This document shows positions 37,101 through 51,500 of a stretch of DNA of 64,000 nucleotides, one piece after another. A model generated the notes under the pieces. The model saw only the letters and a program-made list of their open reading frames with translations. It did no database searches and was not told the origin of the DNA. The stretch is from Rhabditophanes sp. KR3021. Its lineage: Eukaryota > Nematoda > Chromadorea > Rhabditida > Alloionematidae. The DNA is taken from assembly GCA_963281155.1 (NCBI GenBank), contig CAUJLY010000006.1, forward strand, positions 9,176,001 through 9,240,000, written 5' to 3'. A program made the translations under genes and the position numbers. Every line of letters begins with the position of its first letter. Position 1 is the stretch's first letter.

Positions 37101-40100
37101 CCATATTTTTGTATTTATTTATTTACTTGACTTGTATCAAAAGTCGTTAATACCTAATGCTGTAATTTTTCAAATGCACTCATAACGAAGCGAAGATATA
37201 TTCGTATTGAACAAATTAATCATTTCAAAATATCATTACCCTACCTGAACAGTCAACTGTTAATAGATTGAACTTCCTTGACAAAAAATAGATTGATATA
37301 GGTAAAAAATAACTATAAATTTATCATTTTATTAAGATCACATCTCTCCTTTGCAGATTAAACTCTTTCGGAACTTTTTTTTGCTGATTAAATTAACATA
37401 CAAATTAATTAGAAGCAATTAAGAATGAGAAATTGCGGCTTTGAAAAGGCAAATACTTTCCTGGTAGGGGAATACTTGAGTAATTTTAATCTGGACATTG
37501 ACTTTTCTCCTTTTTTAATTAAATGTGTGTGAACAATCACGATTTAACTTTTGAAATGTGATTTGCTTTGTACTAGGCTACTTCAAATAGTATTACGAAT
37601 AGTACGGGTGTCTCATCCATTTGCTGGGGAATACATATTTACTATTGCTTATGAGTAATAATCTTAATAATTATGATAAACCAATCAGATAATGTTTAAA
37701 AAATCGTTACTGGACCTAAGTATTGTTCATCTTTTTTATCTTCATTCGACAAAAGAAGATCTGCATTTATTCTTGTAAGAAATGCTTGTAATAGAATTAA
37801 TTGTTTATGAAAATATGAAATAAATGTATACATTTTGCTTTTGCATCTCCTTTAGAAGTTTACGCGCAAATGGCTTATGCACAGTAAATTAATTGTAATA
37901 GAAAGATAAAAGAGCATTAAAATACTTTTATCAAATTTAGTGTATATCAACAATTTTATTTATTATTAATGGCTTCATAAGATCCATGTTTAGGGATGAG
38001 TAGGCAAATCCATTAAATCATTTTGTTGTTTGTAAATAAACTCGAAGGTAAAAAAATGTGTGTTTACATACAAATATTTAGTATATTTGATAAAGTTGTC
38101 TAATTTAATTTAAGTTACTTCCAAAATTTTATTATTACAGATCGCAAAGAAATTAATTTGATTATAAAAGGACCACGGTTTGAATGCAAAGCTATTGACA
38201 AAGCATATTCCTACACATTTTTGGGGCTGGCAAAGTTTTTATTATTTTTTCTTAATACAGGAAGCATATCCTGTCCCTATAAGTTATTTTACATATATAG
38301 GACTTGTTTAACAATTTATGCCTATATTAATGCATGATAATTGTTAAGTCTAATTCGGTACACCGCGTATACTGGGAAACAATAAAATTGTTTAAGTGTT
38401 CCTAGCATATATTATCATCTTTTATTGAAATATATTATTCAAAAAGTAGTAGTTTGTGTGCCACTTTCAATAAATGACCAGACAAACACATAAACATAAG
38501 TATATGTCAATGCGTCATTAAATTTTACTTTTTAAATACCGATCTTCCGAATAAGATACCTACGTGTTCTTTTGGTCTTCTTTAGTAACTATATTTCATT
38601 GTAACAATGATGAGATATTCATTTTTGTAGATGTTAAATTAACTATTTGAAAGTATGAGTGGTCAAAGTATTTTATTTATAGCACCACTCACCATAATAC
38701 TTTATTCAGGGGGCGCTACAAAAAATGTCTACCTTAATGACATATTTTTACCAGAAATAAATTCTATTTGAACTGTATATTTTGTTTGGACAAAATTTAT
38801 ATCCGGACATCGTTTTCATAATTAATTATTTTTTGCAAACTATAGCCTGAATATTAATGTTTTAATTAAGTTGAAAAATAAGATTTGAAACAAAATATTT
38901 ATACTAATAAATAATTGTCTCACTTTTACTGGAAAATGTTTACGCTTCTTGTAATAGACAAGATCAGTAATCCAATATAGATAATGTTTAGACGCTTTTG
39001 TTCGTATGTCTAGTTTTAATTAAACAGTCAAAAAACATTTTAATTGAATAAAATCCATTAAAACATTTTTTTAAATATTATGCCGATTCTTATTTATTTA
39101 AAAAAATAATTCGACTTGCTAATATTTACCATCCTTGGAGTATAATTTTCTTATTAAATATGATTTATGTAATAAAAAACTACATAATTTCACACGACCA
39201 AATTATCTCGCATTCTGTCAATATTAAGCTACACTTAGGACGGAGGATAAAAACTTTATAAGTACTCACAAATTGATAATTCGCCCCCCAAAAGTACCCT
39301 TAAAACACTAACTTTTTAAATAGGTAATTTTAAGAAAGAAAATATTATCACTTTAGATTGAACACTTTCCATCAAAATAATATACCTCCCAATAAACAGA
39401 ATATAATATATTTTTGCACACTACTATCACTAAATACCTATACCATACCGGTTAAATTGAGTGAACAAGATGGGAACAATAAATAAACATTTTTTAATTT
39501 AAATTATCTAAGTTTTCGAGCGTTAATTAAGTATTTGTGTATGTAAAAAATTAATTTCTTCAATTAGAAACTATCAAATGCATCCACATTTGTTTGTCAA
39601 CATTTTTGTTTGATCATAAAAAGAGAAATGGTATGTATCATATAGTTTATATTCAATATGACTTTGATACACTTGTAATTACTTTGGAAACTGCATTTCG
39701 TGAATCTCTTAATATTGTTGTTAATATAGAAATTGTTGATCATATGCATTACATTTTATAGTACTATCACCTTTCTTGAAATAAGGAGGTATTTATTATG
39801 ATAGGAATTTGAATTATTTATATATACACATAAATGTTCGCAAAACTTTTATTTTATATACTCTTTACATGCATTTATCTATAGGTTAAATTGAAACGGA
39901 TTGAAGATAATAAAGAAGAACATATGATGTTCAGTCTTATATTTGTAATATTCGAATGGTATCGCCGTGCTACTGTTTAATAAAAATATTATACCCTGTA
40001 TTTAATTTAAATTATTTGTTTGTAGTAATGATATCATCATCATGCCTTTCTTAAAATATCCTAATTGAGTAAAAGATTAATAGAGGGAATACGCGTGGCC

Positions 40101-42580
40101 CTATATATGCGCATCCTGAAGACAACAAAAAATGTCTTTTAATTAAATTTATAAATGTTTTCTTGATGTAGTTTTTGGGTTAAAGCAAAATGTTACTACA
40201 TTCGTCATTTGATGAGCTGCAAATTAAGTTTATACTTTTTTGACTTATCAAACATCTTCTCTTTTAAAAGCTTTATTTTACATACTTCAGTTCTAATTTT
40301 AACTTTAAATGTCATTAGTTACCAATAAAAGTCTATTTTAATCAGTCAACTTAATGTCTCAAGAATTGTCTTTTCTTTACACGTACACGTATAATCATGA
40401 CTTGATCCAACATAAAATTGTTGATCAATCTCCGAAATGTCAGTACAAAATTGTGTGTATATAAAATTGTAATAATAATAAATAACTATTTCAATTAAAG
40501 ATCGGCAATGAATTTATATATTGTATATGTATCTATAATATATGTAACAACAATAACCTATCAAACTTGATTATTATTTTGTTTCAATTCATGTCTATTT
40601 TACATGTGTATATGTATACTTCTTTATATCATACTATTACATATTAAGAAACGGCAATAATTGGCACCGACAACAAAAATTGTACTGAAATCCTTTTATT
40701 TGTACGTGTATATACTACTATCTCGGCCTTGCTCTAGTATAGAATGGACTCTTCATATATATAGAACATGAATAATTTGAAGTGTTATATACCTACTCAA
40801 AACTGTAATATACTCCTTTCTTTTTTGTTTGGTTTGTTGACAACTGTATTATTACTAGCTATTACCATTTTTGACCAACTCATCACTTTATTCACTCGCT
40901 GATCTAATGATATCAGTAAGACGTAGAATAGAGAATTGCTTATGATACATCCAAAAGCAGTATTTGTCACTTAGTGCAAATCCCCTTGATCAAATATATC
41001 AGTTTGTGAGATGAAGAAAAGTCATTCTCCAATTTGGCCTTTTGTTTGTTGTTAATTAAAAGTTAGTTCCATTTATATCGAACAAAACGAGTCTAATAGA
41101 CAGATATTAACTATTTATTCATTGCTTATGGTTTAACTTTTTGGGATGTACGTACTAAAATATTAATACATTTATTTTTTTGCTTACCATTAAACAAATA
41201 AACGAACTATATTCTATCATTGTCAAGTTTATACTATTAAAATGGGATACAAAAACGTCTTTATTAGGTTTATTATGTTAGGCAATGCCATTTCGTAAAA
41301 AATGCGCGACATTTTTCTATTCATTATAATTAATTTAAATTAAGTTTAATAAAAATGTTTCATGACCAATTTTATGAAGTCCAATTTAAGATAATAATGC
41401 GTGAGTATATTTGAAACCTTAATTAGTACACTGGTCTTTTCTTAATTGGAACTAGATTTGAAAGAGTCTTTATTATATTTAATTGGAAATGTATATATTA
41501 AAGTGTTGTTACAAAACTGTTTTTGTATTCTTAAAGGCAATTTTTAGGTTGCGACGTTTTAAATATATTCACGCTTTTTTCCTAGGATTTAACAATACTC
41601 TTATTGACAATCATTTCGTCACTAACCCAAAATAATATAAAAATTGCCTAAAATACTCAATTTTTTAGTTTACTGTTAGAATTTTAAATCACTCTTGACT
41701 TATTTTTCATAAAGGAGAACATTCTGCTTTGTTAAACCTATCTTCATTCCCATATTTATATTTTAAATATACATAAAGATATCATTTATCACAAAAATGA
41801 TGAAAAAGTTTAAATAAAATATTTAAAGGAATTCACACACTCACAATTATTGCATCTAATTTGATTTATAAAGGTAAGATAAAAAAGGAAGTGCTGAAAA
41901 ATCATTCTTACGAGGTACACATAGATCAAAGGTAATTTGTAGTTGTTGTCTTTTGGAAAGGTAGTTTATATTTCTACAATGAACTATTGAAAATATTTAG
42001 ATGGATATTAAAACAAAAATATGCTCAAAATTAATAACAAGAATGTTATCTTATACAATGTGTGAAAATAGTTAGATTTGTATGATATTAGAATGTCAAA
42101 AAGTGTACAAAACAATAGTCTTTCAGTAGTGCATGCAATTAGCTTGGTTTTTGTCGTAACTTTCAGATGACACGTACTATGCCCTATAAGATTCTCAACA
42201 AAAGTGGTCTAATGAATAACGGTATTTTGTCAGAACTTTTACCCTTTACATGATGCATCACTATTTACTCATTATTCCATCTTTTTTTGATTAATCATGG
42301 TTACAAATAATATTTATATGCTACAATTTTTGTTAATCTTTCGTGGTATCATCTTTGCACAAGTGTAGATTTGATATTTGTAATGACAATCATTTTTCAT
42401 GGCTTTGATATTCCATTGTTTATTATTACTCTCGAAAAATCGGTATTTCTTTTTGGGCAAGCCAAGAATATTTGCTTTGTCGCACAACATTTTCACACGT
42501 CTCATCATAAATAATATATTTTGTTACAGATTTGAACAATATAAAATAACGGCACAAATTTATTTACTTCAAAGTTTTTC
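34132..42580. other. Gene-poor AT-rich stretch (8.4 kb)
   Basis: No exon with splice context, RNA gene or tandem array was recognised over this span. The left end should contain the claudin-like promoter and the right end the RhoGEF promoter. Opposing 60-odd codon frames at 42314-42590 lack support. Confidence 0.45.
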
Positions 42581-45500
42581 ATGTCTATGAGCAGCTGTGG
42601 AAGATCTCGTGCCAGAAGGCCCTCTTTAGTTGATTATTATCATGACGGACCGGTAAATAAAATAGTATCTTATTAAAGTTAGTGTTTCATTTAGAAAAGG
42701 TATCAAAGTTTGGATTTCGAACAAAGATTTGACAGGGATCCAGCCAACTCTATTTTAGTCGAAATTTGTGAGGAAGATCCGCCAAATAGTGCAAATCCAG
42801 TTGAACAAATCCCTATTAGCGCGGGTAAGAAGTTAAAGGAGTTAATTGAGCCTATTTTACGTCGTAGAGGAATTGCCTTAGATCAGGTGGAATTCACTCT
42901 TGATAAAAGTAACAGTCCTATTCCAGAGGGTAGTGATTCCATTTATTTGGCTGGTCAAAAAATTTACGTGAAAGGTATGTTTGCTTAATTTTCCTTAAAT
43001 CATAAGTATAAAAACACGATTAGTTAATCTTAGGGAAATAATTTGAATAATTAGAAAATGAGATTTAAGCTCTAAGTAGAGGCATATTCTTTTTGCAATT
43101 AATTAATTGTTAAATTTGTTTATCTTTCATCCCATTTATTTTTTCACTTAACAAATATTTTTTAAGTGGGATGGATACTATAAAAATGTTTTTTAGTCAA
43201 CACACCTTAAATTATTCTTTAAAATTATCAGTCTATTCCCTGAATTCCTGTAGACTCTTATTTTTATTTTGCTGCTAATTGATTTGCAAAACCTTTTATT
43301 AACATTCTCCAATCAAAACGTTAAAAAAATATTTACACAAATAGTTGGCATAGTGTGACTTTTGTTGTGACAAATTAGTTTCTTTTCCCATTTGTTTATC
43401 ATCATCATTTAAATCCGACGTATGTACATTTAAGTCTAAATGAAAATTCTATAACAAACCATAAAGGTGTATTTATGCGCGCTTAAACCTCTCTTTATTG
43501 AATTGACCCTATCAAATGATATACAGTTTGTTAAACTGTTTCGTTAGCAAACAAAAAATCAATCTGTATTTTTAGTTGAGACTTTTCTTATTACCTACAA
43601 ACCAATTGATGTAAGCTATCACCTTTCTAAGCATCAAAATGCATTGAAAAGCTAATAGCAATCTTCAAATATACCAGATTGATCACATTTTTTAATACAG
43701 TTATATTGACATTTGAAGGAATAGTCAAATTTAATAATCGAAGAGCTTACTCTGCAATTTATAATTACTAATAAATAGAGTATTATTTTTTAATTAAATA
43801 TCAAACTGTCATTATCTGTGCTAAAAAAGGATTACAAGTTTTACGATAAATTTAAAAAACACATATCTACCTCTGACGCTTCTTTTTTATTACAACTACA
43901 TTTTAAATTTTGGCAGAATAAGGTGTTAAACAAAAAATAAGATAAAGATTAATAAGCGTCATATTATGGAAAGCGTATAAATCAATTTGAGATTTCATAT
44001 GCACCACACTTTTAATCCGAAAGTTTTAGACAATTTCACATAGATACTTTTTTCCATGTTTTCGATTCCATGTATTTTTAATAGTATTTAATTTATTTAT
44101 GAAACTTTAGTAAATTTCTATTGTATTTAACTTTTTATTTACGAACGATGGAAACAACCAATCCGAAAAGTGTTTTACAAAGTCTTCGGTGTAAGTTAAG
44201 AATATTTTCTTTTCAGAGATGAGTTAATTATTGAAAATCTTTTATCTTTACTTGAAGTATTATACGGAAAAAGATTTGTCTATTCATTTGACTTGCATGT
44301 AATAATTCAGTACTACAAAACAGCATTATCATTATTAAAATATGACCACACTATCCTTTTGCCACTATTCTTTTGCAAATCATATTTAAATATTTCTTGG
44401 AATAAATATTTTTGAGGATATCCAAACAATTAGGCTAACGAACTTCTTTATGAATAAATAAAAATAGCTTTATTCCAAATAGATCCATTAAAAGTGCTAT
44501 AAAATTCTTAATTTTAAAGAAACTTATCAATTTTAAATTACTTTTCCAAAGAAAATATTTTGGTTCTACCCAATTTTCAATCCCATTCATAATTAGTTTA
44601 AAAAGTTTTTTTGTAAATTATAATTATCAAAAGATGAAGTTTCTATTTTTGTTAGCTAACAGTTCATATGTGTTGTTTGTATCTAAAGCCTTATTTAGTA
44701 AAACAATTATACTAGTATAGAAGAATTACAATTTTTTGTAAAAATAAGTGAAATCTATGACATACCTCTTACGTTGTACATATATCCTTGTACAATCAAC
44801 TTTGTAAGATGCAAAATTATCCCAACTTTTAAAACTGTTATTTTTACTTTTTAATATCTTTTTTTACTTAGGCCGCCGTGGAATGCGATTAGGAAACAAT
44901 AGACCAAAGAACTTTTTCTCAGTTGACTCAGACAATATCTATGTTGATCCGTATGCAACAATTGGAAGCATGAATGGAAATTCGTTAAATATGTTTCAGC
45001 AACTTCATCACAATCCTTCCATAAAAGGTGTCTTGCCGCCAACACGCAAAATGAGTGCAGATTCAATTTCTAGGAAGTCTTCTTTTGTAAGCAGTAAAAT
45101 GGTATGTGCATTTATTTATTAAAAGTCAAAATATTTTTTCCTAAAAACAACAAACATAAGCGTAATATATGGCTTTATTAAGAATAAACTTTGAGGGTAA
45201 TTAATTGGATTTGGCTATTTTTGGCCAAAATAAGTAAAACTAGATTTAGTTAGATTCATAAATTAAATATCGCTTTTTTATTTTTCGTATTAAAATGCAG
45301 AAAATTACAATTAAGAAACTAAATTATGTAACAATATATCATTTCTCATGAAAAGAGGCAAAACAACGTTGCTTAAAAAGTTCAATTATGCTGACAATGT
45401 TTTATTAATCAAAGCAATGTGTAACTTCCGTATTCCATGTTTTCGAGTTTGAAAAGCTTTATAAAAATTGAACACTATATATTCAAATATAATCACACTT

Positions 45501-48500
45501 GTTTCTTATGAATTTTTGTTAATGTTTATACCCAACCTCATGTATTTTTTATAAACCTTCTTTAAAGAACATTTAGCCAGTGGTACAAGTTGATGCATAA
45601 CAAATCGTATAATGAATAGAAAAAGAGTTTCTTTAATAGCAATTATATAACATATCTTATTTCATTTTATTTCCACCAAGAATGATATTTGAAACAAACA
45701 TATTTTGAACCTATTTTTTGAACCCTTACCACCTTTGTTGCTTACAATCCCAGTGAAGGCATTTCCGCTCAGGTAATACAAATATTGCTTTAAACATGTA
45801 GATTAATACATAATGATCGTTCTAGAAAAATGTCCCCTCCCTTAAGACTATTTACTTTGAATGCCAAAACATTAATATTTGAGTGATCATTTTCTCGATA
45901 ATATGTTTAATGTGTTTTGATTGAAAAATGTTGGTTTTGTCAATTACCATATACTTTAATGACAACATAACTAATGAATCTCGGCAGTGTTCGGAGGTAT
46001 GACTTAATTAAGTGCAAAAGGGATGTAGTTAAACAAATGATCCATAGAAATAAATTACATGCTAGCTATTATTTTCCGAAAGTAATTAACAGTAATTTTT
46101 TGGTATTTCAAATAAATACCTTTTCATTTGTAAGCAGTTTATTAACTTCAATTTATCAAATTTTGATAAGTAAAAATTTACACTTATTGTTGGTCTAGTA
46201 TAATGATGCAACATTTTTTCAAAATGTTTGACAAGAAGGTTAGTGACTATATTTAGAAATAAATGAGTGATCTTTTGCTAATTAACTTGTCACAAAATTA
46301 ATTATACATGTTCCAAACTATTTAATTATCATTTATTCCGAAAATATCCTTGTTTAAAAATGTTTTGCTGCCAAGATCCGCATAATAATTACTCTAATGA
46401 TTAGAAGCAATAACTATTACATTAGTTTTAAAGACTTCTCTGAATCCATGTTACAAAAAGTGGTTATTTAAAATTTTAGTATAGTACTCGGATATTACAC
46501 TTGTTAATGGATGCTATTTTTCAAGTTGAAACTTTATTCGTCTCATTAACGCCTACTGCTAAGTCTATATTCTTATGGGTTCTCTTTAATTTTTAACTTA
46601 ATGAAACAAAGTAGATAAACAACAAATAATTCCAGGTTACATTTTTTATAATAAAATGATGTGAGTTTTAGAATGCCCTTACATCCTAAATTAAATCTAT
46701 CTAATTATCTACAAGATTAAGCATACGATATCTAATTAACTTTTATTAACTTTTAAAACAATGAATCATTATATTTTCTAAAAGATCAAAAGTTTATCTT
46801 GCATAAGTTTTACTCCTTCATTTTATAAAACTATACTTTATTTTGGATTAAGTCCTATTTCGACGTTAAATATAACTTTTCATAATTGCAATACTTCAAT
46901 TATTTTTTGACTTTGTCTAAGACCATATGCGTGTATCTATGGGCATTTACTAAATTCAGATATCAAATAGATTTGATTAGATAATAGATAACGAGCACAA
47001 AAATGGACTATGTGCTTTTTATGTTACAATCTGCATAATATATTTCCAAATATACATGAAACTTAATACTATTTTGGATAAATTAAAGATTAAGCTGTTC
47101 ATAGTGTAATTAAGTATATAGTTATGCATATTTTTCTTCATTTCAACCACAACCATAACTTGTTAATCTTTTTGCCATGTTTTTGACTAACCTTACAATT
47201 TTTTAAAATATTTACGTTTTTTGATCGGATATAATATCTTCTCACTCAGGAAACAGCATTGCATAAAACCTTTTTTATTAAAATCTTATTGAAAAGTAAT
47301 TTATTGCAAATAAAGCTTCCTTAGACCTGCATCTAGGAGAGAAAAATAGTTGTTGAGCATGTGCCTATCATAATTACACGAGCCTATGATTGTCTCATAT
47401 TACATCTTTTGTACTCACAAATAATAAGCACATAATAAAAAGATATATATTTTTTCAAGATTCGTTTAATTTCGTTTGCGAGAAGAGAAACAAGCTATTA
47501 AGTTAATTTGATATTATTCACTCAAAAAATAAGTTCATTTTTAATTGCTTAAATTACTTACCATTACTACTGATAATTTTGGTGGGAGTAATGTGTAAAT
47601 AATGAGGACTAAATTAATGCAAAAGTTAATCTCCCTCATCAAAATTAAATTTTCATTCTAGTCATGAAACATATTAATTCATCTAAACTTATTTGCTATC
47701 ACACCCAACTTTGTTTTTGATGAAGATATATACATTTAATATATGTCACATTGAGCTAAAATTTTTATACTCCCGAATATGCGAATTATTGCATGCTTGG
47801 TAAAACTTTTAGTATGTTGTCTAAGGCAAGAATTAATATTTTCAAATTTTAAGAAGTTTAATTTTTAAATAAATTCTTCACAAATAACAACCAGTTGTGT
47901 CTTCCTCTCGATTATTTTTTACTTATTTCTTGATGGTTATTATAATTCAATTTTTTAAGTCGCATCAGATTGTAGTTACTTCATGTCTTTTCTAGAATTA
48001 TTATAGTAGGTAAATATTGTATTATCTAATTACTTTCGGGAAACTACTACATAATAATAACAACTACATATAATTTAGGTGTTGTAACTAGATCTGCCTA
48101 AGTATTTGATATCAACAGTGTGTTCCTTGATTTGATAAAAATAATAATGTCCTTGATTCCGTCATTCTCTGGAAAAGGTAATGATCACTCCACATCCTCA
48201 GCTAAATCTCAAATGCATCCTAAATCAGCTGTTTCATCAGCAATAATTCAAATGATACCTGAGATGATAGGTATGAAAAAGATGATTCCGGTGGGAAATA
48301 CGCTTTCGGCCATACCATCACCTCTAGCATCCTTTATTGTATCAGAATCAAACTCAAGCACACACCGTCATTCTCTTCCAATGGCGATACTGACACCAGA
48401 ATTGTTAAGTCGTAAAGTACTATCTTTGCGAAAAACAAGTTCAGCATTGCAAATTCAGGTAAATGAAATAGTAAGACATGTGTTAAGAAAAGTTTTATTA

Positions 48501-51500
48501 TTTGTATTATATCAAAGACATGCTTAGGAAACTGTCGTCAAACTGTTTTAAATGTGTAAATGTGTAAAGGGACATGTCATTACATCTTGTATTGTCCAAC
48601 AAAATTTTCAACTTTTTTATTTTTTATTTGATTCCTTTATTATTGTTATATAACATCTTTCTCACATTTATTTTTGTTGATCCTTATATTGTCTACTATT
48701 TTTAAACCGTACTGTGTTCTGTAGGTGGTAGCTTTATTTATTTCTCATTAATTATATTTCCAATCTTAATTCAAAGAATATAAGTTTAACATTTAAAAAT
48801 AAATACATCTTTAAGTAGAAGCATTTAATACATACACACAATTCCCCCTCATTCCTATAAACTCTTTTTAAACAATTTCAAAGAATTTCATTCCCTTTTT
48901 ATATCTGATTTATTATTAGCAACATTATCAATCATCCTTTGCTCAGTATGTTGACTCGGATTTGATTTTTTAATTGATAATAAAAAATAAATATTGAGAA
49001 GCTTTTTCCTAAGATAAGGGAAAATATTTGGTTAATAAGTAAAGTTATAATATTTTGTTACAATCGCCCCTTTGGTAGAGCTCACATAGTGATCATCAGA
49101 TAAATAATAACGTTTCCTTCTATTTCTATAAGTGTAAAAATTTAAACAGTGGTACATCTTTTTTCACTACAGTCTTAATAATTACAATTGCATACAATCT
49201 TAATAACATATTAAGTTTATAACATTGACTTTACATACCTCCTTTAATGTAGATCCTCTGTAGGTGTATAGATCGAAATTTATATTATCACTACATTCCA
49301 TCAAACAATAAAAATATTTCATTCATGATGTATATATGTATACATATGAATATAAAGTAGTGTAAAAAGGAGGACGTGTGTAAATATTTATAGGTTTACA
49401 TTCATATCAACGAAACGTCGCAAAAGGCATTTATTTGACAACGCAATTTTGTATTTAACTTAAAAATATATAAATTGAGATGGATATTTAAAATATAAAA
49501 TTATTTCCTTATTTGTTAGTAATAATATTTGATTATTTTTTAGCTTTCCAAATCTAGAAATACTTCGATTTCTAGTGCTTCACCCCAAGAGGTCATCCCT
49601 GCAAATACAACTTGTGCTCCAACCCCAGTTCATAACTGCAACGGAGACGCAAATTCCTACAATACGTCTGTTGACTCTGCTTCATCTTTGACGGGCTCTA
49701 CGTTTCCATCTACTCAAGGCAACAATCCAACCGATAGTGGTGGTTACTCTCGAAATACTCGAAAAATTTCCTGTGGCCCACCTACAAACAGTTCAGGAGG
49801 CTTTCTCTTTTGCAACCCAAATCAACCTGTAGATGAACTTTCAGTAAATAGACAGCCACTAGTTGGACATCAAAGTTCCGTCAATTGTATCAACGTCAAC
49901 GGAAGCAGTACCAACTTAACCATTACCGCAAACATGCCTTCTGTTCAAATGAGTGGGTATGGTTGTTCGGGTGAATCTCATCAAGTTGCCACTAATTATA
50001 CCCAAATTCCACATATGTCTGGAGAAGAAAGTGGAACTAGGAGAGCTCGTTCCCTTACTGCAAACAAAATGAGTATTTTCTCAGGAAATAAGGTTTGTTG
50101 TCATCAAATTTAATCTTCTTACTTATAATTTGATCTATTTGAAGGACAAGCATCAAGAGATGTACAATTTGTTGGAAATTTTGAAGGAAGATCGTTCCAA
50201 ACGAAATGATTTAGGAGACTTTTTTCTAGAAAATGAATGGACTGATATTGTAAAAAACCATAAGGAACTTTCAAAACAAGTTATCGAACAACAAAAAAGA
50301 TTGTGGGAATTGATAACGACCGAACAGAGATACATTTGCTTATTAAAACAAATGGACGAACTCTGTTACTATTTTAACCAAATGCAAGAACATAGTTATA
50401 TGAGAGATATTAATGGGCAAAGGGTCTTTTTAAATTATGCTGATTTATTCAAGTGTAATAAAATGTTTTGGCAGAAGGCGATTTTACCAATTTTGCAAGA
50501 TTCCAGAAAAAATGGAACACCGATGCAGGCTACTCTTTTGTACGAAGGGTTCGAGGATATGATTGAGTGGTCTAAGTTTTACATTTATTTCAATTTAAAT
50601 TATTCAGACACACATGCATATATTAAGAAAAAGTTGGAAACTCATGATTGTTTTAGAGATTTTGTCGTTTGGGCAGAAGCATTAGAAACCATGAAGAGAC
50701 AAACTTTGTCCGATACCCTAACTATGCCGATGCAAAGAATCACCAGATATTCATTACTCTTGAATGCTTACCTAAAGACTGTGACAAACAAAAAGGAAGC
50801 AGACATTTTTCAAGACATGATTGGACGGGCTGATGCATCAGTTGGCAATTTAAATTATGAAATGAACAATAGAAAACTTCAACTAAGGTTAATTCAAATT
50901 ATGGCAACTATTGAAGGGTATGATGTGGTAGATAACGATGAATTTGAAAGAATATACAAAAAGAACAGTCGGGACATCTTGGATCTAACAAAACCAATGC
51001 CGTATTTGATGGGACCTCCTAGATATCGCGAAATTTGCCACCGAGGGGACATGAAGATGAAGGAAGGCAAAAATGGAGCTAAGATTGAAGTTCATTGTTT
51101 CTTATTTACGGACATGTTCTTGATTTGCAAGCCAATCACTAAAAGTAAGGAGCGCCTTCGTATTTTGAAGGCACCTATGCACATTACCAACATTGGAATT
51201 ATTCCATATCCTGAATACACAGCCTTTTATCTTATGCATACAAATGAATTCGATGCTTTGAATTCTTTGTATATTATGCAAGCTCCAAATAGTGATGAAA
51301 ATCGTCGTTGGTTTGATTCATTGAGTGCAGCTCAACTTAAATTTAGAAATTTAAGAATTCTTGCTGATCCAATGGCTGAATTTACTCAGTACGAACATCT
51401 CCCAGCTGATCACCCTTTGTACCACGCTACTCAACATTCGTGTGAGGGATCAAATTATGACCCATCAGTCCCAAGCCGACGTATGTCATATGGTGTAAGC

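Noticed and set aside
45715..45770. GC-richer run ending CAG before GTAATAC in the RhoGEF intron
   Set aside because: The only usable acceptor leaves a 19-base exon that breaks the frame between the flanking exons.
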